From: Mannheimia haemolytica | GTDB taxonomy: Bacteria > Pseudomonadota > Gammaproteobacteria > Enterobacterales > Pasteurellaceae | DNA: 64,000 bases | Reading direction: 5' to 3' | Assembly: GCA_900638155.1 (NCBI GenBank) | Contig: LR134495.1 | Span: 1,178,001 to 1,242,000, forward strand | Shown here: positions 19,606 to 33,246 of the stretch, piece after piece | How the letters are laid out: each line of letters begins with the position of its first letter | How positions within the stretch are numbered: position 1 is the stretch's first letter | Program-made: the position numbers and the translations under genes | Notes under the pieces: generated by a model | What the model was told of the DNA's origin: nothing | The model's database searches: none | What the model saw: the letters and a program-made list of their open reading frames with translations, nothing else

Positions 19606-21269
19606 TGAAATCGTTGTTCCCGTTTTTTGCTCTCTACCAAACCCATTTTGGTCGACTATTATTAGGTGTTGTGTTGGCAATTTTAGGATTAGCGGCAAGT
19701 ATCGGTTTGCTCAGCCTTTCCGGTTGGTTTTTAGCTGCCTCATTTCTAGCGGGCAATGCGCTTATTTTTAACTTTTTCTACCCTTCATCGGGGGTGAGAG
19801 GGTTGGCAGTAGGGCGGACAATTTCACGTTACTTTGAACGTTTAGTCACCCACGATGCGACTTTTCGGGTATTGGCGAATTTGCGTGTTAGCGTCTTTAA
19901 AAAATTGATTCCACTGAGTCCAAGCGGGCTAAATCGCTTTAGAAACAGCGAATTGTTAAACCGCTTGGTGGCAGATGTGGATACGTTAGACACCCTATAT
20001 CTGAATTTAGTCTCTCCTTTTGTCAGTGCAGTGATGATTATTGCATTTATGGCAATCGGGCTTTCTTTTGTTTCCGTGCCATTAATGCTGATCATTTGCG
20101 GCACACTATTGGTATTGCTTGCCGTTATTCCTACCGTATTTTATCGATTAGGTTTGAAATTAGGGCGTAATGCAATACAAAATCGTGCGAATTATCGCAG
20201 TCAATTTATTGAGTGGGTGCAGTTAAATGCAGAATTTTTACTCTTTGGCAACTTGAACCAAATGAGCGAAAAATTACAGCAAACTGAACGCCAATGGCTG
20301 AACGCTCAAAGCAAAGAAAGCCGATTATCCGGCTTATCAAATAGCTTGATAATGTTATCCAACGGCATTTTGACTTGTGTGGTGATCTATTTGGTTTCAA
20401 CTTCGATTAATGTGCCCACTGCAAAATACCCTGAAGCCTTAATTGCGTTAGTGATTTTTTGCGTAATGGCATCGGCAGAGATACTTTCCCCGATTGGTAT
20501 CGCCTTTTTGCATTTAGGGCAAGTGATTACCGCCGCCGAGCGGATTAGTGAAATTACCGAACAACAGCCTAATGTAACATTTGGTAGCAAGGCAGAATGG
20601 CAAAATTTGAGCCAAAATCAACCGCTTGTACGCTTTGAAAACGTGAGCTTTGCTTATTATGGTGAGCAAAAAGTGCTAAATAATCTTTCCTTTGAGGTAT
20701 TACAAGGGCAGAAAGTAGCGATTTTAGGCAAAACAGGTAGCGGAAAATCGACCATATTCCAACTGTTAAACCGAAACTACGACCCAACAAGCGGTCAAAT
20801 TTGGCTGAATAATTGCAAAATTAACGAATTTTCAGAGCCGATGTTACGCTCAAAATTAGTTACCTTAAGCCAACGGGTACATATTTTTAGCCAAACCCTG
20901 AAAGATAATTTATTAATGGGGAATGCTTTTGCTACAGACGAACAAATGCAAGAAGTAGTAAGAAAAGTAGGCTTAGGGCATTTGCTTGAAACAGACGGCT
21001 TAAATTTATGGTTAGGCGAGGGCGGCAGACCGCTTTCTGGTGGCGAACAACGCCGTTTAGGGCTTGCCCGTTTGCTCCTGAGTTCTGCTGAATTAGTCTT
21101 ACTTGATGAGCCGACAGAAGGGCTGGACAGAGAAACCGAACAGCAGATTATAAACCTAATTTTGACTTATTGCCGTGATCGCACCTTAATTATGATTACT
21201 CACCGCCAAAGCGGACTGGATAAATTTGATATTGTTTATCGAATGGATAATGGGCGATTGGTAGGGTAG
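19605..21269 (+). CDS. cydC: Heterodimeric ABC exporter CydDC, subunit CydC
   Basis: A 554-residue partner of CydD. The N-terminal membrane domain has the typical 'SIGLLSLSGWFLAASFLAG' opening. The ATPase domain has 'LGKTGSGKSTIFQLL', the signature 'LSGGEQRRLGLARLLL' and 'LVLLDEPTEGLD'. It is coupled to cydD by the one-base overlap and followed by a clear terminator, so cydDC is a two-gene operon. Confidence 0.94.
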   Translation: MKSLFPFFALYQTHFGRLLLGVVLAILGLAASIGLLSLSGWFLAASFLAGNALIFNFFYPSSGVRGLAVGRTISRYFERLVTHDATFRVLANLRVSVFKKLIPLSPSGLNRFRNSELLNRLVADVDTLDTLYLNLVSPFVSAVMIIAFMAIGLSFVSVPLMLIICGTLLVLLAVIPTVFYRLGLKLGRNAIQNRANYRSQFIEWVQLNAEFLLFGNLNQMSEKLQQTERQWLNAQSKESRLSGLSNSLIMLSNGILTCVVIYLVSTSINVPTAKYPEALIALVIFCVMASAEILSPIGIAFLHLGQVITAAERISEITEQQPNVTFGSKAEWQNLSQNQPLVRFENVSFAYYGEQKVLNNLSFEVLQGQKVAILGKTGSGKSTIFQLLNRNYDPTSGQIWLNNCKINEFSEPMLRSKLVTLSQRVHIFSQTLKDNLLMGNAFATDEQMQEVVRKVGLGHLLETDGLNLWLGEGGRPLSGGEQRRLGLARLLLSSAELVLLDEPTEGLDRETEQQIINLILTYCRDRTLIMITHRQSGLDKFDIVYRMDNGRLVG

Positions 21270-21295
21270 TTTTTGCAGCAAATTGCGTATTAATG

Positions 21296-21332
21296 AAAAG
21301 GCATTTATTTTTCAATAGAATAAATGCCTTTT
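21296..21332 (+). terminator. cydDC intrinsic terminator
   Basis: AAAAGGCATTTATT, a 9-nt loop and AATAAATGCCTTTTG. Confidence 0.8.
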
Positions 21333-21400
21333 GCCATTCAAAAGGAGCTGAAAAAATGCTATATTCCCACTAATTTTTTATCATACTGAATTTTACAGAG

Positions 21401-22030
21401 ATGGCGGATTACCACGATATTACCCTTGCTTATGCCGGAGTGTGCCAAGCAGCGACGTTAGTACAACAATTTGCACATAAAGGCACGGCAGACAGAGAGG
21501 CTTTTAAGTGTGCTTTAGAAAGCCTGTTAATCACTCAGCCGGAATCAACGTTAAGTGTATTTGGCGATGATCTTTCCCATTTAAAAATGGGTTTAGAAAC
21601 CGCATTAGCTCAAACCGGCGGCGGTAACGGTAAATTAGATACCGAAGTCGGTCGTTATTGGATAAGCTTGCTCGCCCTTAGTCAAAAACTCAATAAAAAC
21701 CCTGAAGCAAAACAACAGTTAGCCCAGCGTTTACAGCAAGTGGAACGCCAGTTAGCCCTGTATGAAGATAAGGTGATGGCAGATCAAATGATTGCCAATT
21801 TAGCCGCTATTTATAGCGATATTATCAGCCCGTTAGGCACGAAAATTCACGTGATAGGAATGCAGGATTACTTGGTTCGCCCGGATATTCAAAATAAAAT
21901 TCGAGCCTCGCTACTAGCCGGTATTCGAGCCGGTATTTTGTGGCAGCAAGTCGGCGGAAGCCGTTGGCAATTTTTATTTTCACGCAAGAAAATTTTTAAC
22001 CAAGCACAAACATTTTATCGTCAAATCTAA
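21401..22030 (+). CDS. hflD: High frequency lysogenization protein HflD homologue
   Basis: A 209-residue, mostly helical cytoplasmic/peripheral membrane protein. Family features are the N-terminal 'LAYAGVCQAATLVQQFAHKG' and 'IHVIGMQDYLVRPDIQNKIRASLLAGIRAGILWQQVGGSRWQFLFSR' near the C terminus. In E. coli, HflD binds phage lambda CII; its general role is unclear. It lies 33 nt upstream of purB, the conserved hflD-purB order. Confidence 0.93.
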   Translation: MADYHDITLAYAGVCQAATLVQQFAHKGTADREAFKCALESLLITQPESTLSVFGDDLSHLKMGLETALAQTGGGNGKLDTEVGRYWISLLALSQKLNKNPEAKQQLAQRLQQVERQLALYEDKVMADQMIANLAAIYSDIISPLGTKIHVIGMQDYLVRPDIQNKIRASLLAGIRAGILWQQVGGSRWQFLFSRKKIFNQAQTFYRQI

Positions 22031-23431
<1,401 letters not shown>

Positions 23432-23441
23432 AATTTAACTG

Positions 23442-23470
23442 AAAAAAGACCGCTTGCAAGCGGTCTTTTT
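23442..23470 (+). terminator. purB terminator made of back-to-back USS
   Basis: AAAAAAGACCGCTTG joined directly to CAAGCGGTCTTTTT: a near-perfect palindrome whose stem is a USS core and its complement. T-runs lie on both strands. Confidence 0.85.
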
Positions 23471-23497
23471 CTGCAAATTATTTGCAAAAGAGGAAAT

Positions 23498-24259
23498 ATG
23501 AAACAGGCAAACAGACACAAAAAGATCATCGAGCTGGTTAATCAGCTTGGCTATGTGAGTACCGAGCAATTAGTGGCTGAATTGAATGTGAGTCCGCAAA
23601 CCATTCGCCGTGATCTGAATGAAATGGCAGAAAATAATCTGATTCGCCGTCATCACGGTGGGGCAGCCGCTCCTTCCAATACGGAGAATAGTGATTACAC
23701 CCACCGCAAGCAATTTTTCTCACACGAGAAAAATGCGATTGCCCAACAGGTGGCAAAACTAATTCCAAATGGAGCATCATTATTTTTAGATATTGGCACG
23801 ACTTCAGAAGCAGTGGCATTAGCCTTACTTTCGCATAAAAATTTAAAAGTAGTTACCAATAATTTAAATGCGGCTCATATTCTGATGCAAAATGAAGATT
23901 GCCAAATTACGGTAGCAGGCGGAGGGTTAAGAAGTGATGGCGGGCTAATCGGAGAAGAAACGGTTCGTTTTATTAACCAATTCCGTTTGGACTTTGGGAT
24001 TTTAGGCATTAGTGCGGTGGATATGGACGGCTCTATGCTCGATTACGATTACCACGAAGTGCAGGTAAAGCGTGCATTAATGGAATGTTCCCGACAAGTG
24101 GTTTTAGTGACCGATCATTCAAAGTTTACCCGTACAGCTATTGCACGTTTAGGAAATGTTAAAGAAGTAAATTATTTGTTTACAGATCAAGATTTACCGT
24201 TAGAATTACAAACTCATTTAAGCCAATCGGACGTTATCGTCAAAATTTGTAATGAATAA
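23498..24259 (+). CDS. glpR: DeoR-family repressor GlpR
   Basis: A 253-residue transcription repressor that in E. coli responds to glycerol-3-phosphate. The N-terminal winged helix '[40 protein letters not shown]' is followed by the DeoRC sensor domain with '[17 protein letters not shown]' and '[28 protein letters not shown]'. Similarity to E. coli GlpR as I recall it is strong along the whole length. It overlaps the ubiA start by 8 nt. No glp structural gene is near, so the target operon lies elsewhere. Confidence 0.88.
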   Translation: MKQANRHKKIIELVNQLGYVSTEQLVAELNVSPQTIRRDLNEMAENNLIRRHHGGAAAPSNTENSDYTHRKQFFSHEKNAIAQQVAKLIPNGASLFLDIGTTSEAVALALLSHKNLKVVTNNLNAAHILMQNEDCQITVAGGGLRSDGGLIGEETVRFINQFRLDFGILGISAVDMDGSMLDYDYHEVQVKRALMECSRQVVLVTDHSKFTRTAIARLGNVKEVNYLFTDQDLPLELQTHLSQSDVIVKICNE

Positions 24260-25127
24260 CGAAACTCTTTTTTCTAAACAAAAATGGATTGCCTACGCCC
24301 AGTTAATGCGTTTCGATAAACCCATCGGCACGTTATTATTATTACACCCCACACTATGGGCGTTATTTATTGCCGCAGAGGGAATGCCGCCTGTTGCGAT
24401 TTTAGTTATTTTTACCCTTGGGGTAATCGTTATGCGTGCGGCAGGTTGTGTGATTAATGATTATGCCGATAGAGAAATTGACGGACACGTTAAACGCACC
24501 TCTCAACGCCCGCTAGCTACCGGCAGAGTGACTACCACAGAGGCAAAAGTGATTTTTGCAATCTTGCTGTTGTTCGCCTTTGTGCTCGATTTAATGCTCA
24601 ACCGATACGCTTTTTTACTTTCATTTGTTGCGGTGTTTTTGGCAGTCATTTACCCCTTTATGAAGCGTTTTACCCACTTGCCACAAGTGGTGCTTGGAAT
24701 GGCATTTGGCTGGTCGATTCCGATGGCATTTGGTGCGGTAACGGAAGCCCTTCCACTTGAATGCTGGCTGCTTTTTTTTGCCAATCTGGCGTGGACAGTT
24801 GCTTATGACACCCAATATGCAATGGTTGATCGTGATGATGATTTACGAATTGGAGTTAAATCTACCGCCATTTTATTCGCTCAATACGATAATAAAATTA
24901 TTGCGTTATTGCAGTTTATCACCTTGATTTTATTAGGATTATTGGGCCTGGTAAAAGGCTATCATATCGGCTATTTTATCGTATTAGCCTTAAGTGCCAC
25001 GCTGTTTATCTACCAATGCTGGCTGACTAAAAAACGAGAACGCAGCGAATGCTTTAAAGCGTTTTTAAATAACCACTATTTTGGCTTAGGTGTGTTCGTG
25101 GCGATTTTAGTCGGGATTTATTTCTGA
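24252..25127 (+). CDS. ubiA: 4-hydroxybenzoate octaprenyltransferase
   Basis: Inner-membrane prenyltransferase of ubiquinone synthesis, 291 residues with about eight hydrophobic segments. The two Asp-rich prenyl-diphosphate/Mg sites are visible: '[15 protein letters not shown]' and '[21 protein letters not shown]'. Its ATG lies inside the end of glpR, indicating translational coupling to a regulator with no evident functional link. A terminator follows. Confidence 0.95.
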   Translation: MNNETLFSKQKWIAYAQLMRFDKPIGTLLLLHPTLWALFIAAEGMPPVAILVIFTLGVIVMRAAGCVINDYADREIDGHVKRTSQRPLATGRVTTTEAKVIFAILLLFAFVLDLMLNRYAFLLSFVAVFLAVIYPFMKRFTHLPQVVLGMAFGWSIPMAFGAVTEALPLECWLLFFANLAWTVAYDTQYAMVDRDDDLRIGVKSTAILFAQYDNKIIALLQFITLILLGLLGLVKGYHIGYFIVLALSATLFIYQCWLTKKRERSECFKAFLNNHYFGLGVFVAILVGIYF

Positions 25128-25133
25128 TGACGG

Positions 25134-25168
25134 TAGGGGCTAAAGATATTTAGCCCCTATTTTTTTAT
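25134..25168 (+). terminator. ubiA intrinsic terminator
   Basis: TAGGGGCTAAA, a 4-nt loop, TTTAGCCCCTA and TTTTTTT. Confidence 0.85.
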
Positions 25169-25246
25169 CTATGGTTTTTATCTACGGTTTTTATCTACAA
25201 GCGGTGAAATTTATCGGGAAATTTGCAAATTCTAACGGAAATTTAA

Positions 25247-27760
<2,514 letters not shown>

Positions 27761-27762
27761 TT

Positions 27763-27793
27763 AAAAAATCCGCATTTGATATGCGGATTTTTT
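27763..27793. terminator. Bidirectional terminator between gyrB and cmoB
   Basis: AAAAAATCCGCAT, a short loop and ATGCGGATTTTTT, symmetrical, between converging genes. Confidence 0.85.
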
Positions 27794-27812
27794 ATTCTCT
27801 TAAACTAGCATG

Positions 27813-28775
27813 TTAAGCATTCGCTAAAATCACCGCCCGCTTCGGAGCAGGGTAGCCTTCAATCGTTTTACTATGATCGTTCGGATCTAAAAAGTCCACC
27901 AAACTTTCATTTTCCAACCAATCGGTTTTACGCTGTTCTTCAAGTGTTGTGATTGCTTCATCTACACAACGCACGTTTTTAAAACCGACTTTTTCCAGCC
28001 AATTAATGAGTGCAGCAACAGAAGGAATAAAATAGACATTTTTCATTTTTGCGTAGCGATCAGCCGGTACTAAAACATCATTAATATCGCCATCAATTAC
28101 CAGCGTTTCTAACACCAGTTCCCCACCTTTAACTAATTGGGCTTTGAGTTGGGAAAGATGGTCAAGCGGTGATTTGCGATGATAAAGTACGCCCATAGAA
28201 AAGACGGTATCAAAGGCTGCCAAGGGTTGCATTTGTTCAATGCCGAGCGGAATCAGATTAGCTCGTCTGTCATTGCCGAGTAGTTTTCTTACCGCTTCAA
28301 ATTGACAAAGGAAAAGCTCGGTTGGGTCAATGCCCACCACCAGTTTTGCTCCTTCGCCAACCATTCGCCACATATGATAACCGCTACCACAACCAACGTC
28401 TAAAATCGTTCTACCTGCAAGTGGAGCAAGGTGGGGTAAAACACGATCCCATTTGAAGTCTGAACGCCATTCAGTATCAATATGAATGCCGTGTAAGTGA
28501 TAAGGGCCTTTACGCCACGGCATAAGCTGTTTTAAGTGGTGGGTAATTTGCTTGATTTCACCTTCAGATAAAGGCTTGCTTGGAATAGACTCAACCTTGT
28601 CTTTTAAGTTAATACAAGCGGTCGAATTTGGTAAAAAATCTGCAACTTTTGCCCATTTAGCATAGTCAGCATGGGTGGTTTTTTCCCATTGTTTAAGTTG
28701 CAACGGAAGGGTTTCCAGCCAAGCTGAAAGAGGCGAGGTGGAAATTTGTTGATAAAAAGGACGGAAGTCGATCAT
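27813..28775 (-). CDS. cmoB: tRNA U34 carboxymethyltransferase CmoB
   Basis: Uses carboxy-S-adenosylmethionine to convert 5-hydroxyuridine to cmo5U at the tRNA wobble position. The start is taken at 28775 ([16 protein letters not shown], the family N terminus). The frame is open 17 codons further upstream but this extension is not family-like. From this start the protein is 320 residues. The Rossmann methyltransferase motif is '[33 protein letters not shown]'. '[16 protein letters not shown]' is also typical. It lies downstream of ycaO with a terminator between. The CmoA partner is not in this window. Confidence 0.94.
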   Translation of the reverse strand: MIDFRPFYQQISTSPLSAWLETLPLQLKQWEKTTHADYAKWAKVADFLPNSTACINLKDKVESIPSKPLSEGEIKQITHHLKQLMPWRKGPYHLHGIHIDTEWRSDFKWDRVLPHLAPLAGRTILDVGCGSGYHMWRMVGEGAKLVVGIDPTELFLCQFEAVRKLLGNDRRANLIPLGIEQMQPLAAFDTVFSMGVLYHRKSPLDHLSQLKAQLVKGGELVLETLVIDGDINDVLVPADRYAKMKNVYFIPSVAALINWLEKVGFKNVRCVDEAITTLEEQRKTDWLENESLVDFLDPNDHSKTIEGYPAPKRAVILANA

Positions 28776-28824
28776 TTTTAAAATGTATTTGTAAGACGGG
28801 CAGTGTTCCTGCCCGAAAGATGTC

Positions 28825-28854
28825 AATAAAAACGGATAGGCTCAGAGCCTATCC
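28825..28854 (-). terminator. ycaO intrinsic terminator
   Basis: On the minus strand GGATAGGCTC pairs with GAGCCTATCC around one base and is followed by GTTTTTATT. Confidence 0.8.
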
Positions 28855-28869
28855 CTAATAAAGGCTAAA

Positions 28870-30633
28870 TTATCTCGCAATCGGATTTACTTTCGCTTTT
28901 TGCACTTTGCGATAAGCGTTCAGTAATTTCTGATGTGCAGTCATATTTTCAAGCGATTCGTCCGATGCAGTTAAACCGTGGAACGGGTTACCGCCTTGGA
29001 TTGCACCCCAAGCAGCTTCAACCGCTTGTTTACCGTACATTTTTTCAAATACCATACGATATTGTTCTGCCTCACGCTCTTCATCTAAGAACAACTCAAT
29101 CGATTGGATTAAGCAGCGGTAATAATTATTACGTTCTGCTGAGAATACGCTTGCATTCATATTCGCTGTCCAGTTTGCCCAGTCTAAGGCTTGCTCTAAG
29201 TTACCTAAAGCTAAATGCAGCATCGATTTAAGCTCACCGATACGCAATGTTTGCATTGCAGAGCCTTTCTCTGCCACCACACCAATAAATTCACGCACAC
29301 GGGTTAAATCATCAATGCTTTGCTCATCTAATTCATCAAGCAGTTCTTGGTAAGTTTCAGCATCGTGATGGAAATGTGGTAAATCTAACAAGATTTCACG
29401 CCAATCCATACCCATATTGTTATTGGCATAGACCAAATCATCGCTTGGATAGATATTTGACATACCCGGCGCAAGAATACGGCAAGCGTACACGCCCAAA
29501 TGCTCATAATCCATAATATACACAGGCTGATTATGCTTGTTGAAAATCGCCATCATATTATTAAATTCTTGCTCGGTTGTACCTGAGAAATCCCAATGCA
29601 CGAACGGATAATCCGCATCACGTTTGAAAAGATCCCAAGAAATTAGACCGCTTGAATCAATAAAGTGTGTCTCAAGGTTCGCGTGATCTGCCACATCTTC
29701 ATTATTAAATGAAGGCGGAGCAAACACATCTAAATCTTTTAAACTACGGCCTTGTAATAGTTCAGTTACAGTACGCTCGAACGCCACTTGGAAATTCGGG
29801 TGAGCACCAAAAGAGGCAAAACAAGTACCATTTTGCGGATTTAATAAAATCACGCAAATAACTGGAAATTCTCCGCCTAATGACGCGTCATAGCATAAAA
29901 TTGGGAAGCCTTCTTGCTCTAGTTTCTCGATAGAGGCTTTGATAGTCGGATAACCGTCAATCACACTTTGCGGAATTTCCGGCAAGCTGATTGCTTCTGT
30001 GATAATACGGTTTTTGACAAAACGCTCGAACACTTCGGATAAGCCCTGCACTCGAGCTTCATTTTTTGTGTTGCCTGCCGACATACCGTTTGAAACAAAC
30101 AGGTTGCCGATAATGCTTTGTGGAATGTAAACCGTTTCATTGTCAGATTGGCGAACATAAGGTAGGGCAACAATCCCACGCTCATAATTCCCTGATTGCA
30201 AATCAACCAATAATTCCGGTGTGATTTCACCATTCGGATCAAAATATTCCCATAAAAACTCGTCCATCATCTCCATTGGGGGAATGGCTTCATCATCAAT
30301 CGGGAACCATTTTTCGGTTGGATAATGTACAAATTCACTATTAGCAATTTCTTGGCCTAAATAAAAATCTGCCCAGAAATAGTTGGTAGATAAACGCTCA
30401 AAATACTCACCTAATGCAGAGGCAAGAGCGGCTTTTTTGCTTGCTCCCTTACCGTTAGAAAAACATTGCGGGCAGTCTGCATCACGAATATGCACCGACC
30501 ACACATTCGGAACAGGATTTAACCAAGAGGCTTCTTCAATATTAAAACCTAAGGTTTTTAATTTATGCTGAAAGGTCGCAATGCTGTCTTCAAGCGCAGC
30601 ATCTTTACCGGTAATAAAAGTTTGTTCTGACAT
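28870..30633 (-). CDS. ycaO: YcaO-domain protein (ribosomal S12 methylthiolation accessory factor)
   Basis: A 587-residue YcaO-fold protein. The start at 30633 (MSEQTFITGKDAALEDSI) gives the E. coli YcaO length; the open frame continues 34 codons upstream without family-like sequence. YcaO ATP-binding features appear in 'FSNGKGASKKAALASALGEYFERLSTNYF' and 'GMSAGNTKNEARVQGLSEVFERFVKNRII'. The C terminus carries the TPR-like extension of the E. coli type rather than the Pro-rich end of azoline-forming YcaOs. No RiPP precursor or dehydrogenase is nearby, so the housekeeping role in RimO-dependent S12 beta-methylthiolation is more likely. Confidence 0.92.
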   Translation of the reverse strand: MSEQTFITGKDAALEDSIATFQHKLKTLGFNIEEASWLNPVPNVWSVHIRDADCPQCFSNGKGASKKAALASALGEYFERLSTNYFWADFYLGQEIANSEFVHYPTEKWFPIDDEAIPPMEMMDEFLWEYFDPNGEITPELLVDLQSGNYERGIVALPYVRQSDNETVYIPQSIIGNLFVSNGMSAGNTKNEARVQGLSEVFERFVKNRIITEAISLPEIPQSVIDGYPTIKASIEKLEQEGFPILCYDASLGGEFPVICVILLNPQNGTCFASFGAHPNFQVAFERTVTELLQGRSLKDLDVFAPPSFNNEDVADHANLETHFIDSSGLISWDLFKRDADYPFVHWDFSGTTEQEFNNMMAIFNKHNQPVYIMDYEHLGVYACRILAPGMSNIYPSDDLVYANNNMGMDWREILLDLPHFHHDAETYQELLDELDEQSIDDLTRVREFIGVVAEKGSAMQTLRIGELKSMLHLALGNLEQALDWANWTANMNASVFSAERNNYYRCLIQSIELFLDEEREAEQYRMVFEKMYGKQAVEAAWGAIQGGNPFHGLTASDESLENMTAHQKLLNAYRKVQKAKVNPIAR

Positions 30634-30798
30634 TATAATACCTTTAACTTGTCGTAAAAATGGCAACATTCTAGCAAAAATCCCCATAGATAAGTAAATT
30701 TTTTGTGAAATTTCTGCTGAAAGAACAGAGTTCACAACTTAGAAAAAATGGTTACAGGCGGTCAAATTTTACTTGAATTTTGCAAGTGAAATTTGTGT

Positions 30799-30826
30799 TT
30801 GATTTAGATTAAGAAAATATTATCTA
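30799..30826 (+). promoter_or_regulatory. Candidate cas operon promoter
   Basis: TTGATT and TATCTA separated by 16 nt in an A+T-rich stretch upstream of cas3. This is a weak match and other hexamer choices in the same stretch are possible. The 30634-30895 gap holds no other feature I can support apart from an imperfect USS (ACAGGCGGTC) near 30757. Confidence 0.3.
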
Positions 30827-30895
30827 GGATATATACAGAGTAAAAGGTTAGAGGTAGTATTGCTTGTGTTAGGAAGGAAATATTGAAGGTATAAA

Positions 30896-33184
30896 ATGGA
30901 AGAACATACTATTCAGTCTTTTTATGCCCATTCGGGGAAGCTTTCAGATCATTCAGATTGGCAAACTTTACTCAGCCACGCCAATAATGTCGGCTTGCTT
31001 GCCGCCGAATTTGCTGTGCCGTTTGCTTCACAAGAAATTGCCCGCTGCACGGGGCTATTGCACGATTTGGGCAAATATAGTGAACGTTATCAAAAGCGTT
31101 TACACGGTGGAGAACGGGTAAATCACTCCACTGCCGGTGCCAAAATTGCAGTAGAGCGTTGGGGGCCTCTGGGCAAAATGATGGCGTTTTGCATTGCAGG
31201 ACACCACGCTGGGTTAGCAAATGGTTCTGGAGAAGGGAAAAATCGTTCTACACTCACACAACGTTTGCAAGAGCAATTTGGCTATGGTCATAAAGATCTA
31301 CCGGTACTTGACGCCATTTGGCAGCAAGAACTTAATTTGCCTGAAAAATTGCCCTTACCACCGTTAAAGCCTTCTAAAAACGAACCTTTCTTTTCTTACG
31401 CCTTTTTTATCCGAATGCTCTATTCTTGCCTTGTCGATGCCGACTTTCTTGATACAGAAGCTTTTTATGCCAATCTCGAAAAAAGACCGCTTGAACGAGG
31501 AAATTACCCCAATTTAACCGCACTCCATCAGCAATTTAATCAATTTATTGCACAATTTAGGGAGCGAATTACCATTCAAACGCCTAATACGCAGGAAACA
31601 CAATGTAAAGCGGAAGTAAACCGCTTGCGGAGTGAAATTTTGGATTATGCTGTATCTCAAGCGAAACAGGAAACAGGCTTGTTTTCTCTGACTGTGCCAA
31701 CCGGTGGTGGCAAAACTTTTACCTCGATGGCATTTGCCCTTGAACACGCCAAACAGCATGGTTTACGCCGTATTATATACGTTATTCCGTTTACCAGCAT
31801 TATTGAACAAAATGCTGCGGAATTTCGTAAAGCTTTTGGTGAATTGGGAACAGAGGCGGTATTGGAACATCACAGCACTTTTGATCACGATAGCCTACCT
31901 GATAAATCAAGCCGAGATAAGCTGAAATTGGCATCAGAAAATTGGGATGCGCCGATTGTCGTCACCACAGCCGTACAATTCTTTGAAAGTTTGTTTGCCG
32001 ACCGTTCTTCACGTTGCCGCAAATTGCACAACATCGCCGGCAGCGTGATTATTTTGGACGAAGCCCAAATGCTGCCGTTGAATTTATTACGCCCAATTAT
32101 GGCTGCGATTGATGAATTAGCTCGCAATTATCAATGTTCGGTAGTGCTTTGCACAGCGACACAACCCGCTATTCATCAAGTGAACGGTTTTTATAAAGGA
32201 TTTGAAAATGTGCGAGAAATTGCCCCTAATCCAACCGCACTTTTTGAAAAATTGAAACGTACTACGGTAAAGCATATCGGTATTCAAACAGATGTGGAAT
32301 TGCAAAGCAAACTCGCAGATAACTCACAAATGCTGATAATTGTGAATAACCGCCGTCATGCCCGAGCGTTATATGATTCAGCGAAACAGTTAGAGGGAGC
32401 TTATCACCTCACCACGCTAATGTGTGCTAAACACCGCTCACAAACGCTGACTGAAATTCGTCTTCGCCTAAAACAAAATCTACCTTGCCGAGTGATTGCC
32501 ACTTCTTTAATTGAGGCTGGCGTTGATGTCGATTTTCCACTGGTTATGCGAGCGGAGGCAGGACTAGATTCAGTGGCTCAAGCAGCAGGGCGTTGCAACC
32601 GAGAGGGAAAACGTTTAGCTGTAGAAAGCAATGTTTGGGTTTTCCAACCGGAAGAGCAGTGGAAAGCTCCGCCAGAGTTGGGGCTACTTTCTGGCTGTAT
32701 GCGTTCAACGGTTCAGGTTCACGCAGAAGATCTACTTACTCCGCAAGCAATCAATCATTATTTCCAAGCCGTATATGAAGCGAAAGGAAAAGAACTGGAT
32801 AAACCCAATATTTTAAAGGCGTGTCACGATGCAGGGCAAAGCCTCAATTTCCCATTCCAAAACATAGCAGAAGATTTCCGAATGATCACAAGCCATTTAA
32901 TTCCGGTGATTATCCCCTTCGACCAAGAAGCCGAAAACCTTATTGACCGTTTACGCTATGCGGATCAAGTGGGCGGTATTTTAAGAAAACTCCAACCTTA
33001 CACAGTACAAATACCAGAAAAAGCATTAGCCGAACTTTGTAACGCAGGTAGGGTTGAAACCATTAATGAAACCAACTTTGGCAAACAGTTTTACTGCTTA
33101 ATTGGAATGGATTTGTATGATGAAGTGGCGGGGTTGAGTTGGGAGGATGTGGGGTTTTTGAGAGAAGAAAGTTTAGTGTTATAA
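30896..33184 (+). CDS. cas3: CRISPR-associated nuclease/helicase Cas3, type I-C
   Basis: A 762-residue effector that unwinds and degrades target DNA after Cascade recognition. The N-terminal HD nuclease domain has H28, HDLGK at 56-60, HS at 77-78 and HH at 103-104. The SF2 helicase has Walker A TGGGKT at 269-274 and a DEAQ box at 388-391, with 'LCTATQPAI' and 'ATSLIEAGVDVDFPLVMRAEAGLDSVAQAAGRCNREG' as later helicase motifs. All catalytic residues appear intact. It is the first cas gene. The usual next gene, cas5c, is displaced by about 1.6 kb of unknown genes. Confidence 0.95.
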   Translation: MEEHTIQSFYAHSGKLSDHSDWQTLLSHANNVGLLAAEFAVPFASQEIARCTGLLHDLGKYSERYQKRLHGGERVNHSTAGAKIAVERWGPLGKMMAFCIAGHHAGLANGSGEGKNRSTLTQRLQEQFGYGHKDLPVLDAIWQQELNLPEKLPLPPLKPSKNEPFFSYAFFIRMLYSCLVDADFLDTEAFYANLEKRPLERGNYPNLTALHQQFNQFIAQFRERITIQTPNTQETQCKAEVNRLRSEILDYAVSQAKQETGLFSLTVPTGGGKTFTSMAFALEHAKQHGLRRIIYVIPFTSIIEQNAAEFRKAFGELGTEAVLEHHSTFDHDSLPDKSSRDKLKLASENWDAPIVVTTAVQFFESLFADRSSRCRKLHNIAGSVIILDEAQMLPLNLLRPIMAAIDELARNYQCSVVLCTATQPAIHQVNGFYKGFENVREIAPNPTALFEKLKRTTVKHIGIQTDVELQSKLADNSQMLIIVNNRRHARALYDSAKQLEGAYHLTTLMCAKHRSQTLTEIRLRLKQNLPCRVIATSLIEAGVDVDFPLVMRAEAGLDSVAQAAGRCNREGKRLAVESNVWVFQPEEQWKAPPELGLLSGCMRSTVQVHAEDLLTPQAINHYFQAVYEAKGKELDKPNILKACHDAGQSLNFPFQNIAEDFRMITSHLIPVIIPFDQEAENLIDRLRYADQVGGILRKLQPYTVQIPEKALAELCNAGRVETINETNFGKQFYCLIGMDLYDEVAGLSWEDVGFLREESLVL

Positions 33185-33246
33185 AAGATTAGTGACTATT
33201 AGGTGGTTTACTAAGATAGTTTGATAATTTTTAAAAGTGAGTAAAT

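Noticed and set aside
28870..30633. RiPP (azoline) biosynthetic cluster around ycaO
   Set aside because: No precursor peptide, E1-like partner or dehydrogenase is adjacent, and the C terminus is of the housekeeping YcaO type.
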